A DNA stretch of 64,000 bases from Plasmopara viticola. Its lineage: Eukaryota; Oomycota; Peronosporomycetes; Peronosporales; Peronosporaceae. A model generated the notes under the pieces. The model saw nothing but the letters and a program-made list of their open reading frames with translations, did not search any database and was not told where the DNA came from. The stretch spans positions 124,001 to 188,000 of the forward strand of contig MBPM02000094.1 of the NCBI GenBank assembly GCA_001695595.3, given 5' to 3'. A program made the position numbers and the translations under genes. This document shows, piece after piece, positions 44,506 through 55,339 of this stretch (the stretch's first letter is position 1; each line of letters starts with the position of its first letter).

Positions 44506-44733
44506 CTAGTATTCCTTTCGAGCATTTGAACACTGCTTTGAGCAACTATGTCCCCCTTTTTGCTGCTGGTGACCAATCGTAAGTGACGCAAGTATTAGCA
44601 TACAACTGATGACAGGGCTTTTACCCCACCTAATCACTCCAACGTGCTGCACTTGCTTATGGCTTTTACTTTTGACGAGCGACACAGCAAATGTCGATAT
44701 AGCATACAGCGCAAAGGCAAAAACAAATTTCAT
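44506..44733 (-). CDS. Small putative secreted protein, 75 residues
   Basis: ATG at 44,733 with MKFVFAFALYAISTFAVSLV, a textbook-like signal peptide, then a Lys/His-rich stretch, a second hydrophobic segment and a GGHSCSKQCSNARKEY tail with two Cys. No domain is recognised. It lies next to the relic at 44.0-44.3 kb but is not visibly related. Could be a small effector or the first exon of something longer. Confidence 0.35.
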   Translation of the reverse strand: MKFVFAFALYAISTFAVSLVKSKSHKQVQHVGVIRWGKSPVISCMLILASLTIGHQQQKGGHSCSKQCSNARKEY

Positions 44734-44939
44734 ATAAGTGTATCGATTGTTCCTAGAACTTTCCTTTAATGTTTGAGCTCAAAATTACTCACCTGAATTG
44801 TTGACTCATCTGACTTACAGTTCGTCATTTCTTAATGCGACAAGCCGATCTCCTTATATGATTATTAAATCAAGATATTTTGGTGACAATTAGCGATTAA
44901 AACTATGACAATTCTTATAGGCAGTACCGAAATTCACGG

Positions 44940-45165
44940 ATTATGTCACAAATAAACGACGGAAAAATAACACGCCATTTACCGCTCCGCAGAACACAAG
45001 GTAAAATAACTGTAGCAAAAAAAGCATTCGGCAATGATGTTAGCGGTGCATTTGCAATACAAGACAGTACTGGAATTATAGATCCGCACCATGTCACAAT
45101 AAATGACAGTAAAGCATGGAATATTACACGCCACTTACCGATCGACCTTCAAACATGAAATATTT
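44940..45165. repeat. Degenerate direct repeat, two copies about 150 bp apart
   Basis: TATGTCACAAATAAACGACGG...ACACGCCATTTACCG (44,941-44,983) and CATGTCACAATAAATGACAG...ACACGCCACTTACCG (45,088-45,140). No coding meaning is evident. Confidence 0.6.
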
Positions 45166-45384
45166 GTTGCATGCAAAACAAAAAAGGACAGTGACGCATC
45201 TATAGCGATCCGCATTGAACTTTTTTGCATTCCCACTGGAACGTTAACACTTACAGAGGTACTTTTTTATGAGTTTGATAATGAGAATCTTGTATGCGGT
45301 AAATTAACTTCTTTCATGTGTCGTTGAACTGGATAGTTTCTCTCGTAGCGTACCGACCCCACACGAATTAGAGCCTTTCATTAT

Positions 45385-45785
45385 TCAGAATACAGACAAT
45401 CTGTCGTCACTTGATGTTCTGCTTGTGTCCTTATGTTGCCTTTCTTTCAGCGGAGCGCTGCTACAAAGACCGGCATCAGGATGATCACCGATTCGCAAAG
45501 CAACATCGGCCGTGCTTCTGACAAGAGTGTCCATTTTTCTTTGTTTTTGGCTGGCGAGAATATATGCATCAGTCAGCCCAAAATCCAATTCCTAGCGTGG
45601 ACGCTCATGGGATGATTACATGAATGTCACTCAACGTATACTGCCGATGATGCGACACAACAACTGACGTGCGAGGAAAGTTAAAGCAAGACCTATCACA
45701 AGGATGGGAAGGATTTTACTCGAGCACGTACAACGCAAATGTAACCCGCATTTACTAATGAAAGCTTGCAATCCCAAGTGACTCA
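45385..45785 (+). repeat. Left arm of an inverted duplication (partner 49,550-49,960)
   Basis: TCACTTGATGTTCTGCT, GCGGAGCGCTGCTACAAAGAC, CTGACAAGA(G/C)TGTCCATT and ACTGACGTGCGAGG are shared with the reverse complement of 49,550-49,960. The arm lies just upstream of a WRKY19-like pseudogene; its partner lies just downstream of the intact WRKY19-like gene. Confidence 0.75.
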
Positions 45786-45849
45786 ATATATTCTTTGCTA
45801 TGACTGCTCATGATAATGAAATGATGCACCTACTATTAAGCTGCAATCC

Positions 45850-46420
45850 GGAAGGTGGCATCCGGAACAGCCGTATCAAGGCAGCTCTTTGGAATATTAT
45901 CGTCATCCGACGTCAAGTTAGAGACGGACCAGCTCATGACGAGAAAGCGCGACGCAATGCATGACTCGAATGTAACTGATCTTACACGCTCTGTCAAAAA
46001 GATATCGATGACTGCTATGGGTGCTTTGACAAGACCTAAGTCTTGAAATCGATGGGAAAGAGAGTAGTAAGTTTTGCGCTGTAATAGGATGCCCCAGTAG
46101 TGCCAAGCTCGCCAAGCGATGCTGTAAGCACGGTGGCTGGTTGTGCTTCAAGGTGTCGGATTGCACCAATCGCGCCATGTGTAAGGATGTCTGTTGGTCC
46201 CGCGGTAGAGGTACCGTGTGCTCATTTAAAAAGCTATTATACATCTGCTGTCGCGAACGGCTTTGCTGAGCGTATGACGTTGGCAAACGGCGTCAACCAA
46301 TGATCAGAGAATTCGAGCTATAAATTGGCCTATAAGCGCACGCAATATTATTGCCAGACACATTGGAATGACCTCACCATGGGCGTCTGGCAGCTCGTCC
46401 ATTGATTTGTCCTTGTTCAA
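45850..46420 (+). pseudogene. WRKY19-like Cys/His repeat pseudogene
   Basis: Similar to 48,905-49,440. It has GGCATCC(G/A)G(A/G)ACAGCCG, the DSNVTDLTRSVKKISMTAM region, then units CAVIGCPSSAKLAKRCCKHGG, VSDCTNRAMCKDVCWSRG and a broken third and fourth unit. A TAA/frameshift separates the linker from the units, the third CxxH is lost and the N-terminal 60 residues are missing. Confidence 0.75.
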
Positions 46421-46588
46421 CATGTCGATAAGGAATAGGCTAGGCGCAGTGGTCGCAGATAGCGTGGGGCTGATGACGAACGCCGGCTGCGACTAACGAA
46501 CCGGCAAAAAATTGAAAGACGAAAAACAATTAGCCACGAGCGACGTTAAGAGTAATACTATGGAGGGTGAGATTATTGTTCAGTAATC

Positions 46589-46838
46589 GAAACGTAATGT
46601 AATGTAATGTATTACGTTATCGCGTTGCCAAGTTATGCACGTGCTAGGCTCAGTCTGGCTAGTCCACGGCATAGAGTGGTGTCCGCATACGTCGGGTCTC
46701 GTTCGGCGGGCAGTGCAGCCAGCACCGAGGTCGTGAGGGTCTTCAATTAATTTGTGCATCTCTGACTTGGTAAGAGCCCAGGTGGCGCCCTGGTGCTGGA
46801 GACCGTCGCGTCGAGGGTGAGACTCGTTAGAGAAACGT
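46589..46838 (-). mobile_element. SINE-like retroposon, copy 3, 5'-truncated, 7-bp target duplication
   Basis: Unit 46,596-46,831 (sense on the minus strand) between GAAACGT copies at 46,589-46,595 and 46,832-46,838. The tail reads (TACAT)n in sense and the body matches copies 1, 2 and 4, but about 85 bp of the usual 5' end, including both hairpins, are missing. 5' truncation with a target duplication is typical of target-primed reverse transcription. Confidence 0.85.
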
Positions 46839-46839
46839 C

Positions 46840-48135
46840 TTGGTGCTAATTAGAAGTACGAGAGAGGCCGAATTCCGAAGTGGTTATCGATTGGAAAAGA
46901 TGGCTCAGATAATGTCACATATTTCACCGAAAGGATCACTAGCGAAGTGAAAGGAAAGCGTGATGTAAGCTTCGATACTCTGACTTCCGTGCACCAAATG
47001 GTAGTATGCCACTTCAACAGCAAGCAGAAGGCGACAAGTCACTGCGTCAGCGTGGTACACGTAGTATAATGAGACTCTTCTTTTGTTAGCTTATAGTGTC
47101 GTTGCCCCAATCTAATACAGTTTAAAGTTAAAACAATTTTTGATATTATACAATGATAAATCATGCATCTAAGTTCGGACTTGCTATTGTAATTTAAGTG
47201 ACGGCTTTGGCTGCCTCTTGCATCCTGCGCGTTTCTTTTTTACCAAATCTTGCAAATAAAATAAAAGGATGAGCCCAGAGCTCAAGCGATTTTTTGTCTC
47301 ATAGTCTCGCCACTTATCAACAGATAGAAAGGGCCCTCGCCACGAAGCGGTCTGTTGTTTTCACCCTCTCCTTGCAAAAAACGTAGCGGTTGCAACCATG
47401 TGGTTCTACGGCTAAATTATGAAACTGTATCTTGTGGCATTACATCGTTTGCCTAACAACGGGAAGGCGGGACAGGGATGTGCTGGACCGACTGAGTCAG
47501 CAATATTGCTGGGCTTCAATATTCTACATCAGTCCTGCGACAGAAAATTCGATCCGCAGGTCAACTGAGCACGTCACGATGCGCCCGTGGATCGACCTCC
47601 GAGAGGTTGCACGAGATCACACTCATGAACAGGAATTGATAATTTTACCTGCGTCAAAAACTCAAAAAAAGACGATATTCTAAAAAGATAAACTCGGAAT
47701 TCCAGGCACATAAATTGACCTTTTTTTTCTTACGTCAGGATACTTTCTATAAGACGTACGTGCTTGGCAATCTTGCTGACTCAGCTGGCCGAATCAGATT
47801 CAGCCCGTTCCAGTCCCGTCTTACCGAAATCCATGTCTGCCGTTTGTCATGCGGCTAGATTACAGTACATGCCGGTGCATAGATACGGCTGCAGTGTTGC
47901 CAATAAGATTCGTAGCGCTCACTTCACGACGTTTGCATCCTGGTATTGACGAGAAGTGCAGGTAATGAGGGAGGCTAAGACGTTGTTGTATACGCTTGAG
48001 CAAATACGCTGTAATGCCATCAAGTAAATGTCAATCTGAAAACTTACTTTGCAATCGAGGGTTGCATGATTGCAAGTATTAAAATTCTACAAGTAGAAAG
48101 TAAATTGAAAATTAGATCAGTGTAAGGCAAAACTC
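46840..48135. other. Region without supported genes
   Basis: Short frames (47,432-47,683; 47,764-47,949) without motifs. Nothing recognised. Confidence 0.35.
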
Positions 48136-48259
48136 CCATTTGTACAAATTTGTAGCGAGAATAGGAGATAACAGGTCGCTCGACCATGATGAGCCCATCC
48201 ACTTATTTACAATTGCAAACCTTGGCCGAAAAGAAACGCGCAGAAAGAAAAGTCTATGC

Positions 48260-48720
48260 GCTTATCCCTCAAAGTCTTTTTCGTCGCGATCGCACGACAG
48301 TGTAAGTACGGACTTTCGAACATTTGGTGCGTCATACTACATTGGCCCAGGAAACGGACGACGCCATAAGGTAACAAAGCCAATAAACCAACAGCCAGCC
48401 GTTTAATTTCAAAACAAGGGCCTAATAATTTTCACGTGTGCTAGGCTAACGCAGTGATACTTGAACGGCTACAATCTGTTGGCATGGCATGCCACTCATT
48501 GGTCCGTGGACAACGTCAAGCTGCCGTTCTTAAATCGAGGTCTCCTCACGTGATCCTTCCGGTGCAATCCATGACATAATCTGAGCCACTTGGTCGTCTC
48601 TCAGCCGCCTTTTCGCATGAGAATTACTTCAAAATTTGGCCTATCTCTTTTAGAACATCACTTCGGAATTTGGCTCTGAGCCACAAAGTCATTTCTTTTG
48701 CTTAGAAAAAAATTCCTTCT
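48260..48720 (+). promoter_or_regulatory. Upstream flank of the WRKY19-like gene, conserved in a duplicate
   Basis: About 450 bp upstream of the ATG are similar to 22,040-22,740. The conserved blocks (GACATAATCTGAGCCACTTGGTCG, CAAAATTTGGCC) may include promoter elements, though a shared segmental origin alone can explain them. Confidence 0.4.
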
Positions 48721-48722
48721 CC

Positions 48723-49439
48723 ATGGTCTCACACGGCACATCGCTTGTGACGCACCCATTCTCCTTCCTCGGAGCTTTGCCTGTGCGTAAGCCGCAGCCG
48801 GTGTCCATTACCAGTCCCGCGCTACCTTCAATCACTGCGTCTCGATTATCTCTTGTCGACATTTTGAACCAAGACGACTCGACCGACAACCTGAAAGTGA
48901 CGACCGCCATGGGCATCCAGGACAGCCGTCACAAGGCTGCTCTTTCGTTTATCCTATCGTCATGCGACACCACATCAGAGACCGATCAGCCCAATGCGCA
49001 CAAGCGTGACGCAATGGATGATTCGAATGTGGTTGAGCTACCACGCTCTGTCGAAAAGAAATCAGTGACTGCTATGGTTACTATGACAAGCCCTAAGACT
49101 GTGAAAACGGTGGGTAAAAAAGGTAGTAAGTTTTGCGCTGTAGAAGGATGCTACAGTCGTGCTAAACTCGCCAAGCGCTGCTGGAAGCACGGTGGCTGGG
49201 TGCGCTGCAAGATTTTGGATTGTACCAATCGCGCCAAGTGTAAGGGTGTCTGCTGGTCACACGGCGGAGGTACCGTGTGCTCGTTCAAAAACTGCTACAC
49301 AATTGCTGTCTCGAACGGGTTTTGCTGGGCGCATGGCGGCGGCAAGCGGTGTCAGGTGTCAAAATGTTCTAAACCGGCGTATGAGCGCACGCAGAACTTT
49401 TGCCAGACACATTATGATGACCTCATTGTGGGCGGCTAG
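48723..49439 (+). CDS. WRKY19-like Cys/His repeat protein, 238 residues
   Basis: ATG at 48,723, intact frame, no signal peptide. Residues 1-135 are a Ser/Thr-rich linker with acidic and basic patches (HKRDAMDDSN, KTVGKKGSK). Residues 138-230 are four short units: C138AVEGC..C153WKH, C162KILDC..C177WSH, C186SFKNC..C201WAH and C210QVSKC..C227QTH, i.e. Cx4C-x9-11-CxxH. Such proteins are expanded in oomycetes and are usually labelled 'WRKY19-like' after a similar region in a plant fusion protein; they are not WRKY transcription factors. The units probably bind zinc, and nuclear or nucleic-acid-related roles are guesses. Three decayed copies are in this window, so this is the surviving member of a local family. 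Confidence 0.85.
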   Translation: MVSHGTSLVTHPFSFLGALPVRKPQPVSITSPALPSITASRLSLVDILNQDDSTDNLKVTTAMGIQDSRHKAALSFILSSCDTTSETDQPNAHKRDAMDDSNVVELPRSVEKKSVTAMVTMTSPKTVKTVGKKGSKFCAVEGCYSRAKLAKRCWKHGGWVRCKILDCTNRAKCKGVCWSHGGGTVCSFKNCYTIAVSNGFCWAHGGGKRCQVSKCSKPAYERTQNFCQTHYDDLIVGG

Positions 49440-49549
49440 CACCTCTTAGCTTATCGGATTTTGAACAAGGGTACAAGTTTTTCACGCTGCATATTACCAT
49501 GGTCAGTCAGAGCAACGTCTTAAGTGAGTCAGCAAGTATTGCAACCCCA

Positions 49550-49960
49550 CATTACTAGTAACCTCGAGATACATTACATCTGCGTTGTGAATCTCAAGTA
49601 ACACCTTTCTTTCCCAATACTATTTTGCTAAAGACCGACACCTCGCACGTCAGTTATTGTGTCGCAACATCGATATTATACTTCAAGTGGGACTCATGTA
49701 ATAATCGCAGGAGTGCATACAATACAAAGTAGAAGAAATGTGCTGACTAATGTACATGCAATTTTCGCGAGCCATGAACATATCAGAATGGACAGTCTTG
49801 TCAGAGCCACAGCGTCGCAAAGCCGACCTTGACGAAATAATGTCGATAAGACCTCTGAATTGGTGATGCGTCATCCCTATACCTGTCTTTGTAGCAGCGC
49901 TCCGCCAAAAGAAAGCGCAATAAAAGGACACTAGCAGAACATCAAGTGAGAACAGGTCGT
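49550..49960 (-). repeat. Right arm of the inverted duplication (partner 45,385-45,785)
   Basis: See the partner. Together the arms and the WRKY19-like copies form a roughly 4.5-kb inverted arrangement. Confidence 0.75.
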
Positions 49961-50527
49961 CTTTGCTTTAAAGAATGAGGTTTCTGGGTTTCTGTGGGTT
50001 CGAGAGAAACCATACGGTCCAACGTGCACGTTGACACTTAAATGCAAGAAAGATGCAGCATGCAACTTTTTCATTGCTTAAAAGGACTTTCCGGATAAAA
50101 TATTTGAAAGGAAAAAAAGTCGAGCACGAAAAAAATGAAAGCAATATTTCTACACAAAACGTATCTACGAGGCCATCGCTACAATTGCATCATTGCCGAA
50201 TGGTCCTATTGAAATTTTCGCTACAGATGCATCGCCCTATGTTCTGGTGGGCAGATGTGGCGTGTTACTTTCCACTTTTCACTGTCGTTAACTTATGCTA
50301 TTGCTGCGCGAAACCCGTAAATTTCGATACTTCTCGCATGACGAATGCACCCTAACATCACATCACAAGAATAAGTATTACTTGTATCGCTAATTGCCAT
50401 CGAAATGGCTTGATGTAATAACTTGAAAGAGATCGGCGTGTCGCATTGATAAAATGATACACGAAAGTCAACTATTCCGGTGAATATTTTGAGCTCAGCA
50501 CAAGTTCTTGAAACAAGTAATTGTCAA

Positions 50528-50877
50528 TCAGTCCACTATTGTATTGTATTGTATTACGTTATCGCGTTGCCAAGCTATGCACGTGCAAGGCTCAGTCTGG
50601 CTAGTCCACGGCATAGAGTGGTGTCCGCATACGTCGGGTCTCGTTCGGCGGGCAGTGCAGCCAGCACCGAGGTCGTGAGGGTCTTCCATTATTTTGTTTA
50701 GCTCTGACTTGGTAAGAGCCCAGGTGGCGCCCTGGTGCTGAGGACCGTCGCGTCGAGGGTGAGACTCGTTAGAGACCTGCAGATGCCCGAGAGCACCTGC
50801 CCGAAACGCGCGAGCATTTAGCCCCCGCGCTTGGAAGGAGGGCGTCACCCCAACCTTTTCCGAAGCTCAGCCCACTA
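50528..50877 (-). mobile_element. SINE-like retroposon, copy 4, with 11-bp target-site duplication
   Basis: Unit 50,539-50,866 (sense on the minus strand), with TCAG(T/C)CCACTA duplications at 50,528-50,538 and 50,867-50,877. The tail is (TACAA)n and the 5' end GCTTCGGAAAAGGTTGGGGT. Nearly full length and the most similar to copy 1. Confidence 0.85.
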
Positions 50878-51238
50878 GTGAAAAAAAATCTGGTCTTTGC
50901 GTTACCTACAGATGCTAGCACCTATATCGCTATATTGACGTTTGCTATGTCGCTCACCAAAAGGAAAGATACAAACAAGCACAGCACGTCGAAGTGAATA
51001 GGCGGGGGAACAGCTCCTACGCGCGTTGTCTATTTGTATGTACAAAAGGGGGCGCATTGTTGCTTAGAGCTAAATTGTAGTCAACGCAACTACAATTTAC
51101 GATATGAAGTAACTTTACCGACGCGCGTTGGCTGTTGTTTGCCGAGTTGCGTTAATAATGTTCGCGGCAAGAATTTTACAGCTGTAGACGTAACCTGTCG
51201 GCATCAAAAAGCAAATCTTTTGTAAGTCTTCATAATTA

Positions 51239-51545
51239 CTAAGCAAAGTATGCTTTGTACGACTCCCGAAATACGGTGTTGTGGATGTAAAGGCGAAAAG
51301 CGTGCTGCCCTTTAAAAGCAGCTTCGTGTTTCTTGGAGAAGAATGAGTTCACTTCCGCACGTTTCGACAATTTAAATGCTCTAGAAAAGGAATGCTTTTG
51401 GTTGTCGTTCAAAGGCATCGCATTGGCAAGCAGGATCACTCTTTCCGCGATGACTGAGCGAAACAAACTAGCCCCAGCTATTACGTCGAACACACTGAGC
51501 AGTGTTATCACGCTAAGTGCCACGAAAGTAATTTTGCAGATGGGC
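51239..51545 (-). pseudogene. Small secreted-protein-like relic
   Basis: The minus strand is open for 94 codons from a GTG, encoding LSVITLLSVFDVIAGASLF, ERVILLANAMPLNDNQKHSF and a basic C-terminal part. The frame has no ATG before the upstream stop, so as it stands it lacks a start unless an upstream exon supplies one. Related to the relic at 44.0-44.3 kb. Confidence 0.45.
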
Positions 51546-51784
51546 TAACAAACTCTCCGGCTTCGCGGCTTGCGCTTAGCTTCGCCTTTTATACCTCTAA
51601 AATCGCCGATAATGCCAAGAACAATACCACTCTTTATAACTCATTTTTACACCATCCGATTCGGATTCGGATACAGAAAGTTTTACTTCGGACCGTGGAT
51701 GTATGGTAGGAGTCACGCCTGTTCGTCGGAAACATATAGCAGCACATACAAATTCCGACGTCGCAGCACCTGCCCGTAAGAATG

Positions 51785-51930
51785 CTTTTGTGCTTCGCTA
51801 TGCAAATCGTGCCGAGTCTAAAGGCGCTTGCTGGTTGCAAGGCAGAGGCTTACTGTGTGGTATGTGAATATACATTTATGTCAAGTGAGCTCTAAGCGCT
51901 GTCGAGTGTAAAAGTTGCTCCAAGCGTACT
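51785..51930 (+). pseudogene. Fragment of a WRKY19-like Cys/His unit
   Basis: The plus strand encodes ANRAESKGACWLQGRGLLCG, matching TNRAKCKGVCWSHGGGTVC of the intact gene, followed by a decayed GTTGCTCCAAGCGTAC (KCSKR) piece. Only about 100 bp remain. Confidence 0.5.
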
Positions 51931-51944
51931 GAAATGATCCAATG

Positions 51945-52740
51945 GCCAAGTTAATGGCCTACGCGGGCGATAAAGAGCGCGTGTTGGACAACTTCTAATC
52001 AGACTGTCATAAACACGATACGTAGAAAAATTGATTACAGTAGGTGCGGACGCAATTAACGATTATGAATATTGATGCTCTCGCAATAGGCCAGAACCAG
52101 CAAGCGCCAATATTTTAGGTACTTTTACGACTAGCGCTGCCTCTACTGTTGGTTTCGACTTAACAACTAGCTGATCGCTTAAAAGGCATTAGAGATCGGC
52201 ATGAACAAACACCCTAATGAGATAATTTTCATTCAGTTAGCAACCATTTAAACTTGTGAGGTGTTAAAGAGGTATGAATGGTTCACGAGGCGTTTTTCAC
52301 CAATGTCCGTACGAGACGGCCAAGATGATTAACATTGTCCGGCGAGAAAGTTGAGGCAACGGTCATATTGTCACAGCATTTGCGAGCCTGGCAAAGACGC
52401 AGCAATGATCAGAGTTGAAGCCATTAATGAGTCCAAATTCGACGAAGTTGATGGTGTTGAGGAAGCCGACAGTGCAATATGATTTGAAAAGTTTGCAGGA
52501 GACCTTTAATTTGGACTTAGCTGCAACGTACGAGTCATTCAACAATTTTTACCAGTCGTCCGGATTAATTTTAAAACCCGATCTTTCAGAGCTGGTTGCC
52601 GAAAATGGAGTCTGAAGCTAGCGACTTCGAACAGTGGCAGAAGCAATCGTCAAACTTCACTTCTCAATAACTAAAATGGCTTAAGCTGCAAAAGTATCAT
52701 TGACGCTTTACGAGTGGACCCAGAGCAACCGCGGTGTGGC
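51945..52740 (+). pseudogene. RxLR-type effector pseudogene, third copy of the relic
   Basis: Starts within the family at MAYAGDKERVLDNF-like sequence (dEER reduced to DKER), then DGVNTIRRK-like, a degraded central part and a C-terminal block (TFNLDLAATYESFNNFYQ, about 52,500). Paralogous to 28,985-29,900 throughout; no LINE. Several stops. Confidence 0.7.
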
Positions 52741-52920
52741 GTTTAATACAGATTATAGAGTCAGCGTACTGGTATCTTGACGAAAGGATGTTCATTGGGG
52801 AAAAACAAATACATTTGACATCAATCTGTTAGCTTTTTGTCGCTATGCTGTACGTGCAATATATACAGTCACTCGTGATGTTCTGATTTCGAAACATGCA
52901 ACGTCTTTGGGCAATATCAC
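52741..52920 (+). repeat. Unoccupied counterpart of the LINE target site
   Basis: GACCCAGAGCAACCGCGGTGTGGCG... runs without interruption where the paralogous locus carries the LINE, followed by ACAGATTATAG, GGTATCTTGA and the ACTCGTGATGT block found at 32,461 onward. Confidence 0.75.
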
Positions 52921-52989
52921 AGAAGCTCGAGTCGCAGTTGTCAATGAATAAGAGTATTAATTTCAGTTTTCAAGTGTCAGCGTTAAGGC

Positions 52990-53235
52990 TCAAGATTGGG
53001 TCATGCACAGCAAAACCAAATACTTGTTTCAGAAACAAACACTATAGAAGAAACGACAACGCAATAGCACGCGATCGCTCACTAACTACTTAACCGCGCG
53101 ATTAACTACGGGGCGAGAGGCTTCCCGTCTGCAATTTTCTTTTTCAAAGCGAATGTTTTGTATGCACAATAGCAGGATCTGAACAATATGCTAATAACTT
53201 TCTCTTCGTAAGCACAACACACATCTCTATGAATT
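52990..53235 (-). repeat. Flank repeat shared, inverted, with 26,520-26,740
   Basis: Partner described at 26,520. It lies on the 3' side of the effector at 54,957-53,398. Confidence 0.7.
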
Positions 53236-53397
53236 GATTAATGCGGAATAACCGAAATTCGTGCAAATCATATCCAATTAAAATTTCTTCTCTGGCACTA
53301 CGTGACCTGTAATCTCCACCGACTGACTCTGTATTCCAGATCGACCGTCACACCGCGGTTGCTTCGTGAAGTAGCATTTTTACCACCCGCGCCCTTA

Positions 53398-54957
53398 TTA
53401 ATGAAGAAGTGGAAATGGATAATTGCTGCTGCCACCTGTTGCGGTCAAAAGCTTTACGATCCAATGTCTGCGTTCAGCGTGTTGGGGCAGAGCTTTGAAT
53501 AAATCCGGACGGGTGTAGCAAAAGTCGAAAAATAATTCGTACATGATAGCTAACTTCACACTATAGGCCTCTCGCAAATTCTTCTTATTTCTCTCCAACG
53601 CCCAAACTCCCTTCCCCAGCAACTTCTCTAAATCTAGTCTCAACAATAGCTCCAACTGTTCCGCTTTCTGGTTTTTTATCAGAACCATTAATCTTTCAAA
53701 AGGCTGGAAATGGCCTGGACCAGAGTTTTTTTTCCATTTGAGAACGGATAGCATTTTAGCCGTCTCTTCCAAATATTGGTGAAATGGCAGGTTGAAAGCC
53801 TTAAGAAACTCCGCGTGGACTTTCCTTACCTCATCATTTATCTCGACATTGTTTCGCAGGTAAATCGGACCTCGTGTGTTTCCATTCTCCCCATCTTTAG
53901 AAACGCTTTGACGATTCAACACCTCGGGATGCTCAAAGTTGTCGTTTCCTCCGCGCATGTGCAGCTGATGCCCACCCCCATGTGACTGCAACTCGTTAGG
54001 GTGTTTATTCATGTCAAACTCTAACGTCTTTCGGACAACCAGCTGGTTATTAGGTTGATTAGAGACGACGCTACTCGTAGATGGTCTCACAGACGCAGGA
54101 TGAAAATCGTGTCCCTTTATAATGTCTGCGGCGTTTGACATAATGGCTGTCTTCTTCTTTTTCAATCGTTTTGCCAACAAGGATGCCACGTCGCTTCCTA
54201 CTGACACTATGTAATCTTCTGGTTTTCGATGAGCCTGCAGTGCTTGTCCAATCACATTGGCAGGCGTCGGGTTGGTACGCTGACGTTCGCTGTTTCTGAT
54301 GTCCACTTCGTCAAGGTGTTTGATCGCGTCAAAGTCAAATGTCTTTAGAGCGATCGGCTGCTTGTTCGGTCGAATATTATTTAAGGCACTGCTCGTGGAA
54401 GGACCTGAAGGCGCGAAGAAAAAGTTGTGCTCCATTGCACTCCTCGCAGCGTTATTCATAATGACTGTCGGCGCTTTTTCCTTCGCTCTGTTCGCTGGTA
54501 CATCGCTTGCCACCGGCACCATATGATTTCTTGGCCTTGGCACAGCCTGCAGTGCTTGTCCATGCGTATTAAAAGGCGTCGGGTCGACGCGTTGGCGCTT
54601 GCTGATTCTTCCCATTAACCAAGGGTCTAATTCTTCATGGGCTTTAATTGCCTCAGCAGCTCTCGCCATCACAGCTTCTGCATCCATCCTCATCACACCA
54701 TCCTTGATAGCCTGTTCTAATGCTTGTGGAGGACGCTCGAACATGCGTTCTTCAGCCCCCGCGTAGACTGGCAACTTGTCTTTGGGGTCATGACTTTCTC
54801 GAAGAATTCGCCTTGGCAACACCTCACCGGCTGTGCCACCAGACGTCACAAAATCATTGTGTAATGCTTGCTGAGACTTGGCCTGGTCAAGTTTTGCATT
54901 TCTGTGGGCGCTAGCCGTGACGAGAAGTGCAAGAGCCACGTAATAAGCGCCGCGCAT
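53398..54957 (-). CDS. RxLR-dEER effector (RILR), 519 residues, two modules
   Basis: ATG at 54,957 gives MRGAYYVALALLVTASAHRNA; the frame is open to 55,026 but the MRGA Met is conserved. RILR is at residues 50-53, GAEER at 67-71. Two modules follow with HNFFFAPSGPS and HDFHPASVRPS cores; the DLNxxP-equivalent sites read FDAIKHLDE and FDMNKHPNE, so neither matches. Basic patches are SERQRTNP and KRLKKKKTA. The C-terminal domain has LPFHQYLEET and [17 protein letters not shown], with an extra 14-residue tail after the usual end. It is the most diverged complete member. Secreted host-targeted effector by family. Confidence 0.92.
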   Translation of the reverse strand: MRGAYYVALALLVTASAHRNAKLDQAKSQQALHNDFVTSGGTAGEVLPRRILRESHDPKDKLPVYAGAEERMFERPPQALEQAIKDGVMRMDAEAVMARAAEAIKAHEELDPWLMGRISKRQRVDPTPFNTHGQALQAVPRPRNHMVPVASDVPANRAKEKAPTVIMNNAARSAMEHNFFFAPSGPSTSSALNNIRPNKQPIALKTFDFDAIKHLDEVDIRNSERQRTNPTPANVIGQALQAHRKPEDYIVSVGSDVASLLAKRLKKKKTAIMSNAADIIKGHDFHPASVRPSTSSVVSNQPNNQLVVRKTLEFDMNKHPNELQSHGGGHQLHMRGGNDNFEHPEVLNRQSVSKDGENGNTRGPIYLRNNVEINDEVRKVHAEFLKAFNLPFHQYLEETAKMLSVLKWKKNSGPGHFQPFERLMVLIKNQKAEQLELLLRLDLEKLLGKGVWALERNKKNLREAYSVKLAIMYELFFDFCYTRPDLFKALPQHAERRHWIVKLLTATGGSSNYPFPLLH

Positions 54958-55330
54958 GGTGATGACAAGGGGAGTCCACAATAATAAAATTAACTTGACG
55001 AGGATTGATTGGTGATGATGCGGCACTTTGGATATTGTTTAAAATAATATATAAATTTCTTATTTCTAATTCTGACGAAATCTCTTTTGCTTTATCTCGA
55101 TTATACTATTTTTGATGGCCGGCGCCGCTTACACACACTCAAAGTATGCCTCCTGCAAGCAGTACATCGTTAAAGGTATACTATCATTACCGCTAACTCA
55201 GGTTATCGCAATTAATCATTTATTACAAGTCAAAAAGTGCCTAAGATTTTTATACCCTTCCCGTACTCGGTGCCGGTCCGTACTTCGTCAAATGCTACGT
55301 CTATATACATCATATTTGATCAATTATAGT
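54958..55330. other. Leader and upstream spacer of the RILR effector
   Basis: Only TGCCGCAT (around 55,015-55,025, minus strand) recalls the type-B leader. Otherwise AT-rich without recognised signals. Confidence 0.3.
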
Positions 55331-55339
55331 ACGATTAGA

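Noticed and set aside
48723..49439. WRKY transcription factor
   Set aside because: No WRKYGQK motif or WRKY zinc finger is present; only the Cys/His units found in a plant WRKY19 fusion protein.
53398..53440. Frameshifted C-terminus of the RILR effector
   Set aside because: The extra residues follow the conserved end in frame to a normal stop, so they are treated as a natural extension rather than an error.
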